Below are positions 26,952 to 36,477 of a stretch of DNA of 60,487 nt, in pieces. Under the pieces are notes generated by a model, which saw only the letters and a list, made by a program, of their open reading frames with translations, had not been told where the DNA came from and did no database searches. Within the stretch, counting starts at the first letter, position 1; the number at the start of each line of letters is the position of its first letter. This DNA is from Hyphomicrobiales bacterium. GTDB lineage: Bacteria; Pseudomonadota; Alphaproteobacteria; Rhizobiales; NORP267. The stretch spans positions 1-60,487 of the forward strand of contig JAUYJB010000130.1 of the NCBI GenBank assembly GCA_030688605.1, written 5' to 3'. Both the position numbers and the translations under genes were made by a program.

Positions 26952-27938
26952 GTGGCGCGCAACCCCGTGGAGACGACCGAGCACTGGACCGGTTGGTATC
27001 ACGACGCTGCCGTGACCGCGGCCGCGCTGCCGGCCCTCCTCGTCGATGCCATGGCGATCGCCCACACCGTGGCGCCCGGCTGGCACGGCCGCCGGCGCGC
27101 CGGCATCGGCGAGTCCTTCTGGCAATATAGGCGCTTCGCCCAGGGCGACCTGCCGACGCGCATCGATTGGCGCCGGTCGGCGCGCGACGACCATCTCTAT
27201 ATCCGCGAGCAGGAATGGGAGGCCGCGCACACGATCTGGCTGTGGCCCGACCGCTCCGCCTCGATGGTGTTCCATTCCGACCTCGCCCCGATCTCCAAGG
27301 AGCGGCGCGCCATCGTCATGGCGCTGGCGCTCGGCGAGATATTGGTGCGCGGCGGTGAGCGTATCGCCGTCCCCGGCCTGACCCGGCCGACGCTCGGCCC
27401 AAGGGCGCCGCGGCGCATGGCCGAGGCGTTGGGCCGCGCGCAGTCGGAGCCCGGGCGGGGGTTGGAAGCAAGCCTGCCGCCCGTCGACCGCCTCTCGACC
27501 CATTCCGACTATATCGTTTTCAGCGACCTGCTGGAGCCGCTGGACAAGGTCGACGAGCGCCTGTCGGCCATCGCCGCCCAGGGTGTGCGCTGCCATCTCA
27601 TCCAGATTCTCGACCCGATGGAGGAGACGTTCCCGTTTTCCGGCCGCATCGAGTTCGAGGCGCCGGAAAGCAACGAGCGCTACCTGACCGGCCGCGCCGA
27701 GGCGCTGCGCGAGGGCTACCGCGATCGCCTCGAGGGGCACCAGCAGGGCCTGCGCGAAATCGTCCGGCGTGTCGGCGGCACCTTTACCCTGCACCACACC
27801 GACCAGCCGCCTCAGCTCACCCTGCTTGCAATCCACGCCATCCTCTCGGCGCCGCGCGACCTGTTGCGCCCGCCGACCGAAGTCAGCGCCTACGCGATCG
27901 GCCCGTTGCGGCTCGTGGCCGGCGGCGAGGCCGGCTGA
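26952..27938 (+). CDS. DUF58 protein, MoxR partner
   Basis: A 328-residue cytoplasmic DUF58 protein starting at GTG 26952 behind GAGGT. The DUF58 signature GIGESFWQYRRFAQGDLPTRIDWRRSAR lies near residues 49-76. It is followed by a metal-site-like DRSASM (DxSxS form) near residue 100, so the fold is vWA-like. Members are thought to be the clients or adaptors of MoxR ATPases. Its stop overlaps the start of the next gene (TGATG). Confidence 0.9.
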   Translation: MARNPVETTEHWTGWYHDAAVTAAALPALLVDAMAIAHTVAPGWHGRRRAGIGESFWQYRRFAQGDLPTRIDWRRSARDDHLYIREQEWEAAHTIWLWPDRSASMVFHSDLAPISKERRAIVMALALGEILVRGGERIAVPGLTRPTLGPRAPRRMAEALGRAQSEPGRGLEASLPPVDRLSTHSDYIVFSDLLEPLDKVDERLSAIAAQGVRCHLIQILDPMEETFPFSGRIEFEAPESNERYLTGRAEALREGYRDRLEGHQQGLREIVRRVGGTFTLHHTDQPPQLTLLAIHAILSAPRDLLRPPTEVSAYAIGPLRLVAGGEAG

Positions 27939-30778
27939 TGTCGCTGTTCGGCGCCATCGGTTTTGGCCAGCCCCTGCTGTTGTGGGCGCTCGTGCTGCTG
28001 CCCGCCATCTGGTGGCTGTTACGCCAGACGCCACCGCGTCCGCTGCGCCTAGTCTTTCCGCCGGTGCGGCTGATGTTCGGCCTCAAGGACGAGGAGGAGA
28101 CCCCGGCGACGAGCCCCTGGTGGCTGACGGCGCTGCGCGTGCTGCTTGCCGGTCTGGTCATTTTGGCGCTGGCGGCGCCGGTCTTGCGGCCGGAACCGGG
28201 GGCGGCCCCCGGCGGCGGACCGCTGGTTCTGTTCGTCGACAATGGCTGGGCCTCGGGCGGCGATTGGGAGCGGCGGCTCGCCACGGTCCATTTCGAAATC
28301 GAGCGGGCGCGCTCCGCCGACGAACCGGTCGTGCTGGTGCCGACCGCGACTGCCGGCCCGGCCGGCGTCACCCCGCCGCAGGAGGCCGAGCGCGCCGCTG
28401 AACGGGTCGCCGGCCTTGGCCCCCTCGCCTTTCCGCCGCAGCGTATGGCCGCCCTCGAGCACGCCAGCGAGGCGCTCGCCGGCACCGATAATCCCCGCAT
28501 CGTCTGGCTTTCCGACGGCATCGACCATGGAAGCGGAGCCGAGTTCGCGCAAGGGCTCGACGCGCTTAGCCCGGCAGGGCGGATCAGCGTCTATCTGCCC
28601 GATCTGACCCAGATGCCGCTGGTCCTCGGCGCGCCGCGCCATGACGGCGCCGGCTTCGAGATTCCGGTCATGCGGGCGGCTAGCGGCGCGCCGCGATCCG
28701 GCACGTTGCGGGCGCTGGCGCTCAACGACCGCTTCCTCGGCGAGGCCCCCTTCGCCTTCGGCGGCACCGAACGCGAAGTGCGCGCCCGCCTCGACATGCC
28801 GCTCGAGCTGCGCAACGAGATCGCCCGCGTCGAGATCGCCGCGGTGCGGTCCGCCGGCGCCGTGCGGCTTGTCGACGACCGCTGGCGAATGCGCCGCGTC
28901 GGGCTTGTCACCGGCGAATCCCGCGACATCTCTCAGCCTCTGCTCTCGCCGCTCTATTATGTCGAGCGCGCATTGGCGCCCTTCGCCGAGCTCCATGTCG
29001 ACCGCGGCAGCAACCTCGCCGAGAGTATCGAGCAGTTGATCGAGGCGCAGGTCGGGATGATCGTGACGACCGATGTCGGCCATATCGCCGGCGCCACCTA
29101 CGATACGCTGTCGCAATGGGTCGAACGCGGCGGCGTGCTGGTCCGCTTCGCTGGCCATCGCCTCGCCGCAGGCGCCGACGATCTGGTGCCGGTGCGCCTG
29201 CGCGAAGGCGGACGGACGCTCGGCGGCACGCTGTCCTGGAGCACCCCGCAGCCTCTCGGCCCCTTCGACCCGGCCGGACCCTTCGCCGGCCTCGCCGCGC
29301 CGCCCGAGGTGACCATCGAGCGCCAAGTGCTCGCCGAGCCCGACATCGATCTCGCCGAGAAGACCTGGGCGCAGCTTTCCGACGGCACGCCGCTGGTCAC
29401 CGGCGCAAGGCGCGGCCGCGGCTGGCTGGTGCTGTTCCACGTCACCGCCAACACCGCCTGGTCCAACCTGCCGCTGTCGGGCCTGTTCGTCGACATGCTC
29501 TCCCGCCTGCAGGAGCTGGCGCCGGCGACCGGGTCCGCGCCCGAGGCCGGGGGCGCTGCCGCCGGCGGCGCCGAGGCCGCCGTTGCGTCCAGCGAGGAGG
29601 CCCTCACCCTGCCGCCGGTAAGAACGCTTGACGGGCGCGGCGTGCTGACGCTGCCGGCCCCGACGACGCGACCGATCCTGGCCGGCGCCATCGACACGGT
29701 CGTCGCCAGCAGCGACCATCCACCCGGCTTCTACGGCCACCCCGATGCGCTGCGCGCTCTCAACGTGCTGCCCCACAACGCCACGCTGACGCCGCTTACC
29801 GACCTGCCCGGCAGCTTCGTCGAGCGCGCCTACGCCCAGGCCAACCCGCTGCCGCTGAAGCCGTGGATCCTGTTTGCGGCCCTCGTCCTCTTGGCGCTCG
29901 ACGCCGTCGCGATCATGTATCTGGCCGGATTCAGGCTCGCGCCGCGCGCGGCCGGCGCCGCGGTTCTGGTCCTCACCGTGTTGTTGGGCGCCGGGCGCGA
30001 GGTCCGCGCGCAGGACGCGGGCGCCGACGAGTTTGCCCTCAAGGCGGCCCTGGAGACGCGGCTTGCCTTTGTCCTCAGCGCCAACGAGGAACTCAATGAC
30101 GCCGCGCGGCTCGGCCTCATGGGGCTGAGCCGCGTGCTGCAGGAGCGCACCGCGCTGGAGCCGGGCGAGCCGATCGGCGTCGACGTGGCGCGCGACGAGC
30201 TCGCCTTCTTCCCGATCATCTATTGGCCCATCGATCCGTCCGCGCCGCTGCCCGAACCGGAGACGCTGGCCCGCGTCGATGCGTTCATGAAGCAGGGCGG
30301 CACCATCCTGTTCGACACCCGCGACGAGGCGATGGGCGCGACCGGGCTTTCGCCCGGCAACGGGCCGGGGACGCAGGCGCTGCGGCGGCTGCTCGAGAAG
30401 ATCGACATTCCGGCCCTCGAGCCGGTGCCGGTCGACCATGTGCTGACCAAGGCGTTCTATCTGTTGCAGGACTTTCCGGGGCGCTGGGACGGCGGCACGC
30501 TGTGGGTCGAGGCGACGCCGGAGACGGAGGCCGACGACCCGCGCCCGGTGCGCAATTCCGACGGCGTCTCGTCGATCCTGATCACCAGCAACGACTTCGC
30601 CTCCGCTTGGGCGGTGGACGATTCGGGCCGGCCGCTCTATCCGGTCGTTCCCGGCGGCGACCGCCAGCGGGAGATGGCGCTGCGCACCGGCATCAACATC
30701 GTCATGTACACGCTGACCGGCAACTACAAGGCCGATCAGGTGCACGTGCCGGCGCTGCTCGAGCGGCTCGGCCAGTAG
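27938..30778 (+). CDS. BatA-type N-terminal / DUF4159 membrane protein
   Basis: A 946-residue membrane protein. Residues 1-85 match the aerotolerance (BatA) N-terminal region: two membrane segments around LLLWALVLLPAIWWLLRQ and ALRVLLAGLVILALAAPV. A periplasmic or cytoplasmic vWA-like part follows, in which the usual metal site is replaced (LFVDNGWASGG), then two more membrane segments near residues 645-685. Residues 700-946 are a DUF4159 domain (LAFFPIIYWPIDPSAPLP, GGTILFDTRDE, DHVLTKAFYLLQDFPGRWDGGTLWVE), a glutamine-amidotransferase-like fold without an evident catalytic Cys. The function is unknown; it is part of the MoxR cassette. Confidence 0.87.
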   Translation: MSLFGAIGFGQPLLLWALVLLPAIWWLLRQTPPRPLRLVFPPVRLMFGLKDEEETPATSPWWLTALRVLLAGLVILALAAPVLRPEPGAAPGGGPLVLFVDNGWASGGDWERRLATVHFEIERARSADEPVVLVPTATAGPAGVTPPQEAERAAERVAGLGPLAFPPQRMAALEHASEALAGTDNPRIVWLSDGIDHGSGAEFAQGLDALSPAGRISVYLPDLTQMPLVLGAPRHDGAGFEIPVMRAASGAPRSGTLRALALNDRFLGEAPFAFGGTEREVRARLDMPLELRNEIARVEIAAVRSAGAVRLVDDRWRMRRVGLVTGESRDISQPLLSPLYYVERALAPFAELHVDRGSNLAESIEQLIEAQVGMIVTTDVGHIAGATYDTLSQWVERGGVLVRFAGHRLAAGADDLVPVRLREGGRTLGGTLSWSTPQPLGPFDPAGPFAGLAAPPEVTIERQVLAEPDIDLAEKTWAQLSDGTPLVTGARRGRGWLVLFHVTANTAWSNLPLSGLFVDMLSRLQELAPATGSAPEAGGAAAGGAEAAVASSEEALTLPPVRTLDGRGVLTLPAPTTRPILAGAIDTVVASSDHPPGFYGHPDALRALNVLPHNATLTPLTDLPGSFVERAYAQANPLPLKPWILFAALVLLALDAVAIMYLAGFRLAPRAAGAAVLVLTVLLGAGREVRAQDAGADEFALKAALETRLAFVLSANEELNDAARLGLMGLSRVLQERTALEPGEPIGVDVARDELAFFPIIYWPIDPSAPLPEPETLARVDAFMKQGGTILFDTRDEAMGATGLSPGNGPGTQALRRLLEKIDIPALEPVPVDHVLTKAFYLLQDFPGRWDGGTLWVEATPETEADDPRPVRNSDGVSSILITSNDFASAWAVDDSGRPLYPVVPGGDRQREMALRTGINIVMYTLTGNYKADQVHVPALLERLGQ

Positions 30779-30788
30779 GGGCGATGCG

Positions 30789-32876
30789 ATGACCTGGTCC
30801 GTTGTCCTTTCCCCGCTTCTGCCGCTCCCCCTCATCGCCGCGGCGGGCCTCGTCGCGCTTGTTTTGTGCGCCATTCTGTTGTGGCGACGCCAGCGCGGCA
30901 CCTTCCTGCGCGCGCTTGCCTTTACGCTTCTCATCGTCGCGCTCCTCAATCCGAGCCTGACCGAGACCGAGCGCGACCGTCTGCCCGGCATCGCTGCGGT
31001 CATCGTCGACGAGAGCGCAAGCCAGGTCCAGGCCAAGCGTCAGGAGATCGTCGCTGCGGTGCGCGAGGCACTCGCCGACAGGCTCTCCCGCTTCAAGGAC
31101 ATCGAGATCCGTTGGGCGAGCGTCCGCGCGGAGGGCAGCGGTGAGGACGGCACGGCGCTGTTTTCGACCCTCAACCGGCTATTGTCCGACGTTCCGCCCG
31201 AGCGCATCGCCGGCGCCGTCCTGGTCACCGACGGCCAGGTCCACGACGTGCCGGCGAACGCCGCGGCGCTCGGCTTCGACGCGCCAGTCCACGCGCTGAT
31301 CACCGCCAGGCCTGGCGAGCACGACCGCCGGCTCATCGTCCACCGGGCGCCGCGCTTCGGCCTCGTCGGCAAGTCCCAGGTCATCACCCTCAGGGTCGAG
31401 GACCTGCCGCGCGAGGCGGCCAGTCAGAACGTCCGCGACCGGGTCCAGGTGACCGTGCGGCGCGACGGCGAAACCGTCTCGGTGAAGCAGATCGCGCCCG
31501 GCGAAAATGCGCTCATCCCGGTCGACATCACCCATGGCGGCATGAACATTTTCGAGTTCGAGGCCGAGCCGCTGGCCGGCGAATTGACCATCGCCAACAA
31601 CCGCGCCGTGGTCGCCACCGAGGGCATCCGGGAGAATCTGCGCGTGCTCCTGGTTTCCGGCGAGCCGCACGCCGGCGAGCGCACCTGGCGCAACCTGCTC
31701 AAATCCGACGCCTCGGTCGATCTCGTTCATTTCACCATCCTGCGGCCGCCGGAGAAGCAGGACGGCACGCCGATCAACCAATTGTCGCTGATCGCGTTTC
31801 CGACGCGCGAGCTGTTCTCGGTCAAGATCGATGAGTTCGATCTCATCGTGCTCGACCGCTATCAGCGCCGCGGCGTGCTGCCGATCATCTATTTCGACAA
31901 TATCGCCCGCTACGTGCGCGAGGGTGGCGCACTCCTGGTCGCGGCGGGACCGGACTTCGCCGGCACGCCGAGTATCTACCGCTCGCCGCTGGCGCCGGTG
32001 CTGCCGGCCGAACCGACCGGCCGGGTCATCGAGGAGCCGTTCCGCGCCACCGTCGCCGAGCGCGGCCGGCGCCACCCGGTCACCCGCGGACTTCCCGGCG
32101 CCGACGCCGACCCGCCGCGATGGGGCCGCTGGTTCCGCGCCGTCGAAGCGACGCCCGACCGCGGCGAGACGGTAATGAACGGCCCCGACAATGTGCCGCT
32201 GTTGATCCTCAGCCGCGAGGAGGAAGGGCGCGTGGCGCTGCTTCTCACCGACCATGCCTGGCTGTGGTCGCGGGGCTTCGAGGGCGGCGGGCCGCAGATC
32301 GCGCTTCTGCGGCGGCTGTCGCACTGGCTGATGAAGGAGCCGGAGTTGGAGGAGGAGCGGCTGTCGGCGCACGGGGCTGCCGGCAAGCTCGTCATCGAGC
32401 GCCAGACCATGGGGGAGGAAGCCGCTCCGGTGAAGATAACAACACCCTCGGGCGCCGAGCGCGAGGTCGCGCTCGAGCGCAGCGAGCCCGGCCTGTGGCG
32501 GGCCGAGATCGAGGCCGGCGAGATCGGCCTCTATCACCTCACCGACGGCAAGCATACGGCGCTTGCCAATGTCGGCCCGCTCAACCCGAAGGAGCTGGCC
32601 GAGCTGATCGCCACCGAGGACAAAGTCGCCGACCTTGTTGCCGATACCGGCGGCGGCACCGTCCGGATCGACGCCGCCGACGCCGCAGGCGAGCTGCCGC
32701 GCATCACGCTTCTGAGCGACGTGCGCCACTGGGCCGGGCGCGACTGGATCGCCTTGAAGCGGACCGACGCCTATGTGGTGCGCGGCATCCGCTCGATCCC
32801 GCTCTTCGCCGGCCTTCTCGGGCTTGCTCTGCTGCTCGCGGGCCTTGCCGCCACCTGGTACCGCGAAGGCCGCTAA
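30789..32876 (+). CDS. Large membrane protein with amidotransferase-like middle domain (MoxR cassette)
   Basis: A 695-residue protein with two membrane segments at the N-terminus (about residues 9-55) and one at the C-terminus (SIPLFAGLLGLALLLAGLAATW). Between them is a vWA-like region (AAVIVDESASQVQ, AGAVLVTDGQVHDVP) and then a glutamine-amidotransferase-like region (LIVLDRYQRRGVLPIIYFDNIARYVREGGALLVAAGP). Such proteins regularly accompany MoxR-DUF58-DUF4159 in alphaproteobacteria, but I know of no defined biochemical role. Its stop codon shares CTAA with the convergent GNAT gene. Confidence 0.83.
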   Translation: MTWSVVLSPLLPLPLIAAAGLVALVLCAILLWRRQRGTFLRALAFTLLIVALLNPSLTETERDRLPGIAAVIVDESASQVQAKRQEIVAAVREALADRLSRFKDIEIRWASVRAEGSGEDGTALFSTLNRLLSDVPPERIAGAVLVTDGQVHDVPANAAALGFDAPVHALITARPGEHDRRLIVHRAPRFGLVGKSQVITLRVEDLPREAASQNVRDRVQVTVRRDGETVSVKQIAPGENALIPVDITHGGMNIFEFEAEPLAGELTIANNRAVVATEGIRENLRVLLVSGEPHAGERTWRNLLKSDASVDLVHFTILRPPEKQDGTPINQLSLIAFPTRELFSVKIDEFDLIVLDRYQRRGVLPIIYFDNIARYVREGGALLVAAGPDFAGTPSIYRSPLAPVLPAEPTGRVIEEPFRATVAERGRRHPVTRGLPGADADPPRWGRWFRAVEATPDRGETVMNGPDNVPLLILSREEEGRVALLLTDHAWLWSRGFEGGGPQIALLRRLSHWLMKEPELEEERLSAHGAAGKLVIERQTMGEEAAPVKITTPSGAEREVALERSEPGLWRAEIEAGEIGLYHLTDGKHTALANVGPLNPKELAELIATEDKVADLVADTGGGTVRIDAADAAGELPRITLLSDVRHWAGRDWIALKRTDAYVVRGIRSIPLFAGLLGLALLLAGLAATWYREGR

Positions 32877-33382
32877 GCCCCGTTCTTGACCGGCCTGACG
32901 ACCCCTGCGAGCCCGTCGAGCGCGCCGGCGTTGAGCGCCAGAGCAAGAAGCCGCGCGGGATCGACCGGGCCGGGCAACCGGATGCGGCCTTCGGCGACGC
33001 GGCTGAAGCCTGCCCGCGCATAGTAGGGCTCGTCGCCGACCAGGATCACCCAGCCATGGCGCTCGCTCGTTGCCGCCTCCAGGCCGATCTGCATCAATTT
33101 GAGGCCGACGCCGCGGCCCTTCCACGCCGGGTCGATCACCAGGGGTCCGAGCATCAGCCCGGCGCGGTCTTCGATGGCGACCGGCGAGAAACGGATCGAG
33201 CCGATCAGCGCATCGTGGGTCCAGGCGGCGTGGGAGAGCGAAGCGATCGCCTCAACCCCCTCCCGCATGCGGTAGGCGGTGCGCGCGAAGCGCCCCGGCC
33301 CGAAGGCGAATTCGTGAAGCTTTTCGATCGCGGCGGCGTCTTCGGGCCGCTCGGGGGCAATATGGAATTGCTTGTCGGACAT
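32873..33382 (-). CDS. GNAT-family N-acetyltransferase
   Basis: A 169-residue acetyltransferase. The acetyl-CoA loop is PAWKGRGVGLKLMQIGL (R/QxxGxG/A motif) near residue 87, preceded by MLGPLVIDP and followed by VILVGDEPYYARAGFS. That last segment is typical of the YhbS-like group, with a product-side FSRV. The substrate is unknown. Its last four bases overlap the convergent membrane protein gene. Confidence 0.87.
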   Translation of the reverse strand: MSDKQFHIAPERPEDAAAIEKLHEFAFGPGRFARTAYRMREGVEAIASLSHAAWTHDALIGSIRFSPVAIEDRAGLMLGPLVIDPAWKGRGVGLKLMQIGLEAATSERHGWVILVGDEPYYARAGFSRVAEGRIRLPGPVDPARLLALALNAGALDGLAGVVRPVKNGA

Positions 33383-33704
33383 GGCGCGGCATCCCGGGAC
33401 GGGAAGAGAAACGGCATCCCCGCTGCGCCGATCCGACGCCCCTCTACCGTCAACAATGGAGAATGGGTCTGTCGGGTCAGGCCGCAGCGCGGCGCGGCTT
33501 GGCGGATTTCTTCCGCCCGAGATCGTCTCGTCGTCGCGCGATCGGCCGCAAACCCATGACCCTAAAGCCCTCTCGAAATGACCTCGGCGGCGCCATTAGC
33601 ACGCCATATCGACAGCGTCCAGCGCCCTGGCGGCGCAGGCCCCCCCGATCTGCGCTAACCCCGACCGCAGGGCCAAGAACCCCCGACGGCCAGACCTGCT
33701 TTGA
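33383..33704. other. Intergenic gap without a supported gene
   Basis: Between the GNAT gene and the DUF1508 gene there are 322 bp. Short plus-strand open frames (from 33463, MGLSGQAAARRGLADFFRPR) are Arg-rich, lack a convincing ribosome site and run antisense into the DUF1508 gene, so I do not call them. No clear repeat, RNA or terminator is visible. Confidence 0.5.
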
Positions 33705-33890
33705 TCACTTGCTGCTCAGATCGACCACCTTCGCCTTGGACGCGTTCTTCCTCACCGACTCGATGCCGTTCGCGCAGCCGGCCTTTCCCTTATAGCCCTC
33801 CGAACGGGCAATGATCTCCCCATTCGCCGCTTTCAGCACGAAATAGAACTGCCCATCCTTCTGCTTCAGTATCTCGAATTTGCCGGCCAT
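33705..33890 (-). CDS. DUF1508 (YegP-like) small protein
   Basis: A 61-residue single-repeat DUF1508 protein: GKFEILKQKDGQFYFVLKAANG followed by SEGYKGKAGCANGIESVRKNA. E. coli YegP has two such repeats; one-repeat versions are frequent. Structural work gives a small beta-alpha fold with no known function. GGAGGG lies about 5 bases before ATG 33890, supporting that start over the longer frame. Confidence 0.88.
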   Translation of the reverse strand: MAGKFEILKQKDGQFYFVLKAANGEIIARSEGYKGKAGCANGIESVRKNASKAKVVDLSSK

Positions 33891-34056
33891 CGGTGCCCTC
33901 CCTGTCCGCGGCGATTCGTCGGTAACCAAAACCCCTTCGTTGATAGCACCATGACTTTGGAATGAAAAGAGTTTCGGAAATGGCCTGGATCAGCGCTGCC
34001 GGCTTCCTATGTTGAGGCCATGGCCGCGCGGCGAAGGAGAAAGGCATCATTCGGAA

Positions 34057-35034
34057 ATGGAACAGCGGGTCGAAAAAATCTGGAAGAACACTTGGCACGA
34101 CACCGAGGCGCCGGGCGGCCGCTTCGTGCGCAAGGAATCCGAGTTCCGCGATTGGGTGACCGCCGACGGCGCGCCGGGCCCTTCCGGCGAAGGCGGCTTT
34201 GCAGCGGAACCTGGCCGCTACCACCTCTATGTCGCGCTTTCCTGCCCGTGGGCCCACCGCACGCTCATCTTCCGCAAGCTGAAGCGCCTCGAGGATGCAA
34301 TTTCGCTCTCCGTCGCGCATTGGCGCATCGGAAAGCACGGCTGGACGTTTGCGGCCGCGCCCGGCGTGATCCCGGACGCGGTGAACCAGGCAACCTACCT
34401 TTGTGAGGTCTATCTGAGGGCGAAACCCGGCTATTCCGGCCGCGTGACGGTGCCGATGCTGTGGGACAAGGAGCGCAAGACCATCGTCAACAACGAATCC
34501 TCCGAGATCATCCGGATGTTGAACTCGGCGTTCGACGCCTATGGCGACGCGACGGTCGATTTCTATCCGCCCGACCTGCGCGAGGAGATCGACGCCATCA
34601 ACGCCACCGTCTACGAGACCGTCAACAACGGCGTCTACCGCTGCGGCTTCGCCAGAACCCAGGCTGCCTATGAGGAGGCTTTCTGGGCGCTGTTCGAGAC
34701 CCTCGACGCGCTCGAGGAACGGCTGTCGCGGCAGCGCTATCTCGTCGGCGGCCGGATCACCGAGGCCGATTGGCGGCTGTTCACGACGCTGGTGCGCTTC
34801 GATCCGGTCTATGTCGGCCACTTCAAATGCAATCTGAGGCGGATCGCCGACTACCCGAACCTGTCCAACTATCTGCGCGATCTTTATCAGGTGCCGGGAA
34901 TCGCCGAGACGGTCGATCTGAACCACATCAAGCGCCATTATTACGAGAGCCACACGCGCATCAATCCGTCCGGCATCGTGCCGCTGGGGCCCGAGATCGA
35001 CTATGCGGCGGCGCACGACCGCGCCCGCTTCTGA
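34057..35034 (+). CDS. Glutathionyl-hydroquinone reductase (Xi-class GST)
   Basis: A 325-residue Xi-class glutathione transferase (YqjG/EcmB/PcpF type) that reduces glutathionyl-hydroquinones with glutathione. The N-terminal thioredoxin-like domain has the catalytic CPWAHRTLIFRKLK near residue 64 and VPMLWDKERKTIVNNESSEIIRM. The helical domain contains YETVNNGVYRCGFARTQAAYEEA and DWRLFTTLVRFDPVYVGHFKCNLRRI, all family markers. ATG 34057 gives the usual MEQ start; a frame from 34009 is longer but has no homolog-like sequence. Quinone detoxification suggests exposure to aromatic compounds. Confidence 0.92.
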   Translation: MEQRVEKIWKNTWHDTEAPGGRFVRKESEFRDWVTADGAPGPSGEGGFAAEPGRYHLYVALSCPWAHRTLIFRKLKRLEDAISLSVAHWRIGKHGWTFAAAPGVIPDAVNQATYLCEVYLRAKPGYSGRVTVPMLWDKERKTIVNNESSEIIRMLNSAFDAYGDATVDFYPPDLREEIDAINATVYETVNNGVYRCGFARTQAAYEEAFWALFETLDALEERLSRQRYLVGGRITEADWRLFTTLVRFDPVYVGHFKCNLRRIADYPNLSNYLRDLYQVPGIAETVDLNHIKRHYYESHTRINPSGIVPLGPEIDYAAAHDRARF

Positions 35035-35035
35035 T

Positions 35036-35515
35036 CTACCACTTCTCGGAGATCTCGGCCCCCTCGAACAGCTCGGCGAGCCGGCGCCGCGTCGCCGGCG
35101 TCAGCGTCTCCGGCCATTGGCCGCGCGCGAACAGGCGCTGCTCGACGATTTCGAGATTGCGTTTGGGCGCCTCCAGCCGGCGCCATTCCTCGGCGACGAA
35201 AAAGGCGACGTGATCGCCCGGAAACATCTCGAAATTGGCGAAGATGCCGTGCAGCCTCGGCTTGCCCTGCAATTCCACGCCGACCTCCTCGGCAAGCTCG
35301 CGTGAAAGCGCTTGCATCACCGTCTCGCCGGGCTCCACCCCGCCGCCTGGAAAGCTCCATCCCGGCGTATAGCTGTGCCGGACGAGGAGCACGCGCCCCT
35401 CACGATCGACGAGCGCGCAGTTCGTGCCCATGGTCAGCCCGCGGGTGAGCCGCATCAGCGGCTGATAGACCCGGCGCAGGGCCGGCTTGAGAACTCGTTT
35501 CAGGGTCTCGCTCAT
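35036..35515 (-). CDS. Nudix hydrolase
   Basis: A 159-residue Nudix protein. The Nudix box GGGVEPGETVMQALSRELAEEVGV sits near residues 58-81, following VRHSYTPGWSFPGG. The rest of the sequence (HGIFANFEMFPGDHVAFFVAEEW) is common to small Nudix proteins of unspecified nucleotide substrates. ATG 35515 is used. The stop lies 1 bp from the stop of the convergent reductase gene. Confidence 0.87.
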   Translation of the reverse strand: MSETLKRVLKPALRRVYQPLMRLTRGLTMGTNCALVDREGRVLLVRHSYTPGWSFPGGGVEPGETVMQALSRELAEEVGVELQGKPRLHGIFANFEMFPGDHVAFFVAEEWRRLEAPKRNLEIVEQRLFARGQWPETLTPATRRRLAELFEGAEISEKW

Positions 35516-35559
35516 GGAATCTGGCACGGCGAAAGGGCGCGGCCTATAGTGTCCCCGGC

Positions 35560-36477
35560 ATGTTCACCCTCGCCCACCTTTCCGACATTCATCTTTCCCT
35601 GCCCCGCACCCCGCGCCTCATGGAACTGCGCGGCAAGCGGCTGATCGGCTATCTGAACATTCTTCGCCGGAGAGGCGCAAGCCACCAGGATTGGGCACTG
35701 GAAGCCCTGGTCTCGGCGCTTAAGGCGGAACGGCCGGACCATGTGGCGCTCACCGGCGACCTCGTCAATCTGGCGATCGAAGACGAGTTCGTCCGCGCCC
35801 GCGCCTGGCTGGAAAGCCACTTCACCCCCGAGCGGGCATCGCTCGTGCCGGGCAACCACGACGCCTATGTGGCGGTGCCCGAACGGAAGGGCATCGGCCT
35901 CTGGCGCCCCTATATGCGCGCGCAAGGGGACCCGCCGGACGGCAATCCTGCGGCCGATTGGCCCTATGTGCGCCGGCGCGACGGCATCGCGCTCATCGGC
36001 GTTACGACCGCCATGGCGAGCGCTCCTTTCCTCGGCGTCGGGCGCGTCGGGCCGGCGCAACTGGTGCGCCTCACCGAATGGCTCGCCGCGCTCGGGCGCG
36101 AGGGCTGCTGCCGCGTCGTGCTCATCCATCATCCGCCGCATCCGGTGCCGACCCATTGGCACAAGCGCCTGCTCGACGCCGCGGCGGTGAAGGAAATCCT
36201 CGCCGGCGCAGGCGCCGAGCTCGTCCTGCACGGCCACAATCACACCGATACGCTGTATTTCACGCCCGGCCCCGAGCGCCCGATCCCGATCGTCGGCGTT
36301 CCCTCCGCCTCTGCGATCGGGATGCCGCCCAAGCCGTCGGCGCAATATCATCTGTTCCGCATCCGGGCGGCCGGGACCGGCTGGTCGATCGAGATGAGCG
36401 CGCGGTGCCTCCATCCCGACACGCGGCAGGTGACGACCCCCTATATGCGCCGGCTGCTTCCCGAAGCAACGCCCTAA
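35560..36477 (+). CDS. Calcineurin-like metallophosphoesterase
   Basis: A 305-residue metallophosphoesterase with all metal-site motifs: SDIH at 8-11, GDLVN near 66, GNHDAY near 97, HHPPHPVP near 189, and GHNHTD near 226. This pattern resembles class III cyclic-nucleotide phosphodiesterases (CpdA-like) and related enzymes, but the substrate cannot be read from it. No signal peptide, so cytoplasmic. It is divergent from the Nudix gene and its stop overlaps the next convergent gene by CTAA. Confidence 0.88.
   Translation: MFTLAHLSDIHLSLPRTPRLMELRGKRLIGYLNILRRRGASHQDWALEALVSALKAERPDHVALTGDLVNLAIEDEFVRARAWLESHFTPERASLVPGNHDAYVAVPERKGIGLWRPYMRAQGDPPDGNPAADWPYVRRRDGIALIGVTTAMASAPFLGVGRVGPAQLVRLTEWLAALGREGCCRVVLIHHPPHPVPTHWHKRLLDAAAVKEILAGAGAELVLHGHNHTDTLYFTPGPERPIPIVGVPSASAIGMPPKPSAQYHLFRIRAAGTGWSIEMSARCLHPDTRQVTTPYMRRLLPEATP

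Noticed and set aside
28049-31036. 995-codon minus-strand frame opposite the BatA/DUF4159 gene
   Set aside because: Shadow of the DUF4159 protein and its neighbour. Low-complexity Arg/Gln/Glu/Gly composition and no motif.
33463-33795. 110-codon plus-strand frame in the gap after the GNAT gene
   Set aside because: Arg/Pro-rich, weak start context, and its second half is antisense to the well-supported DUF1508 gene.
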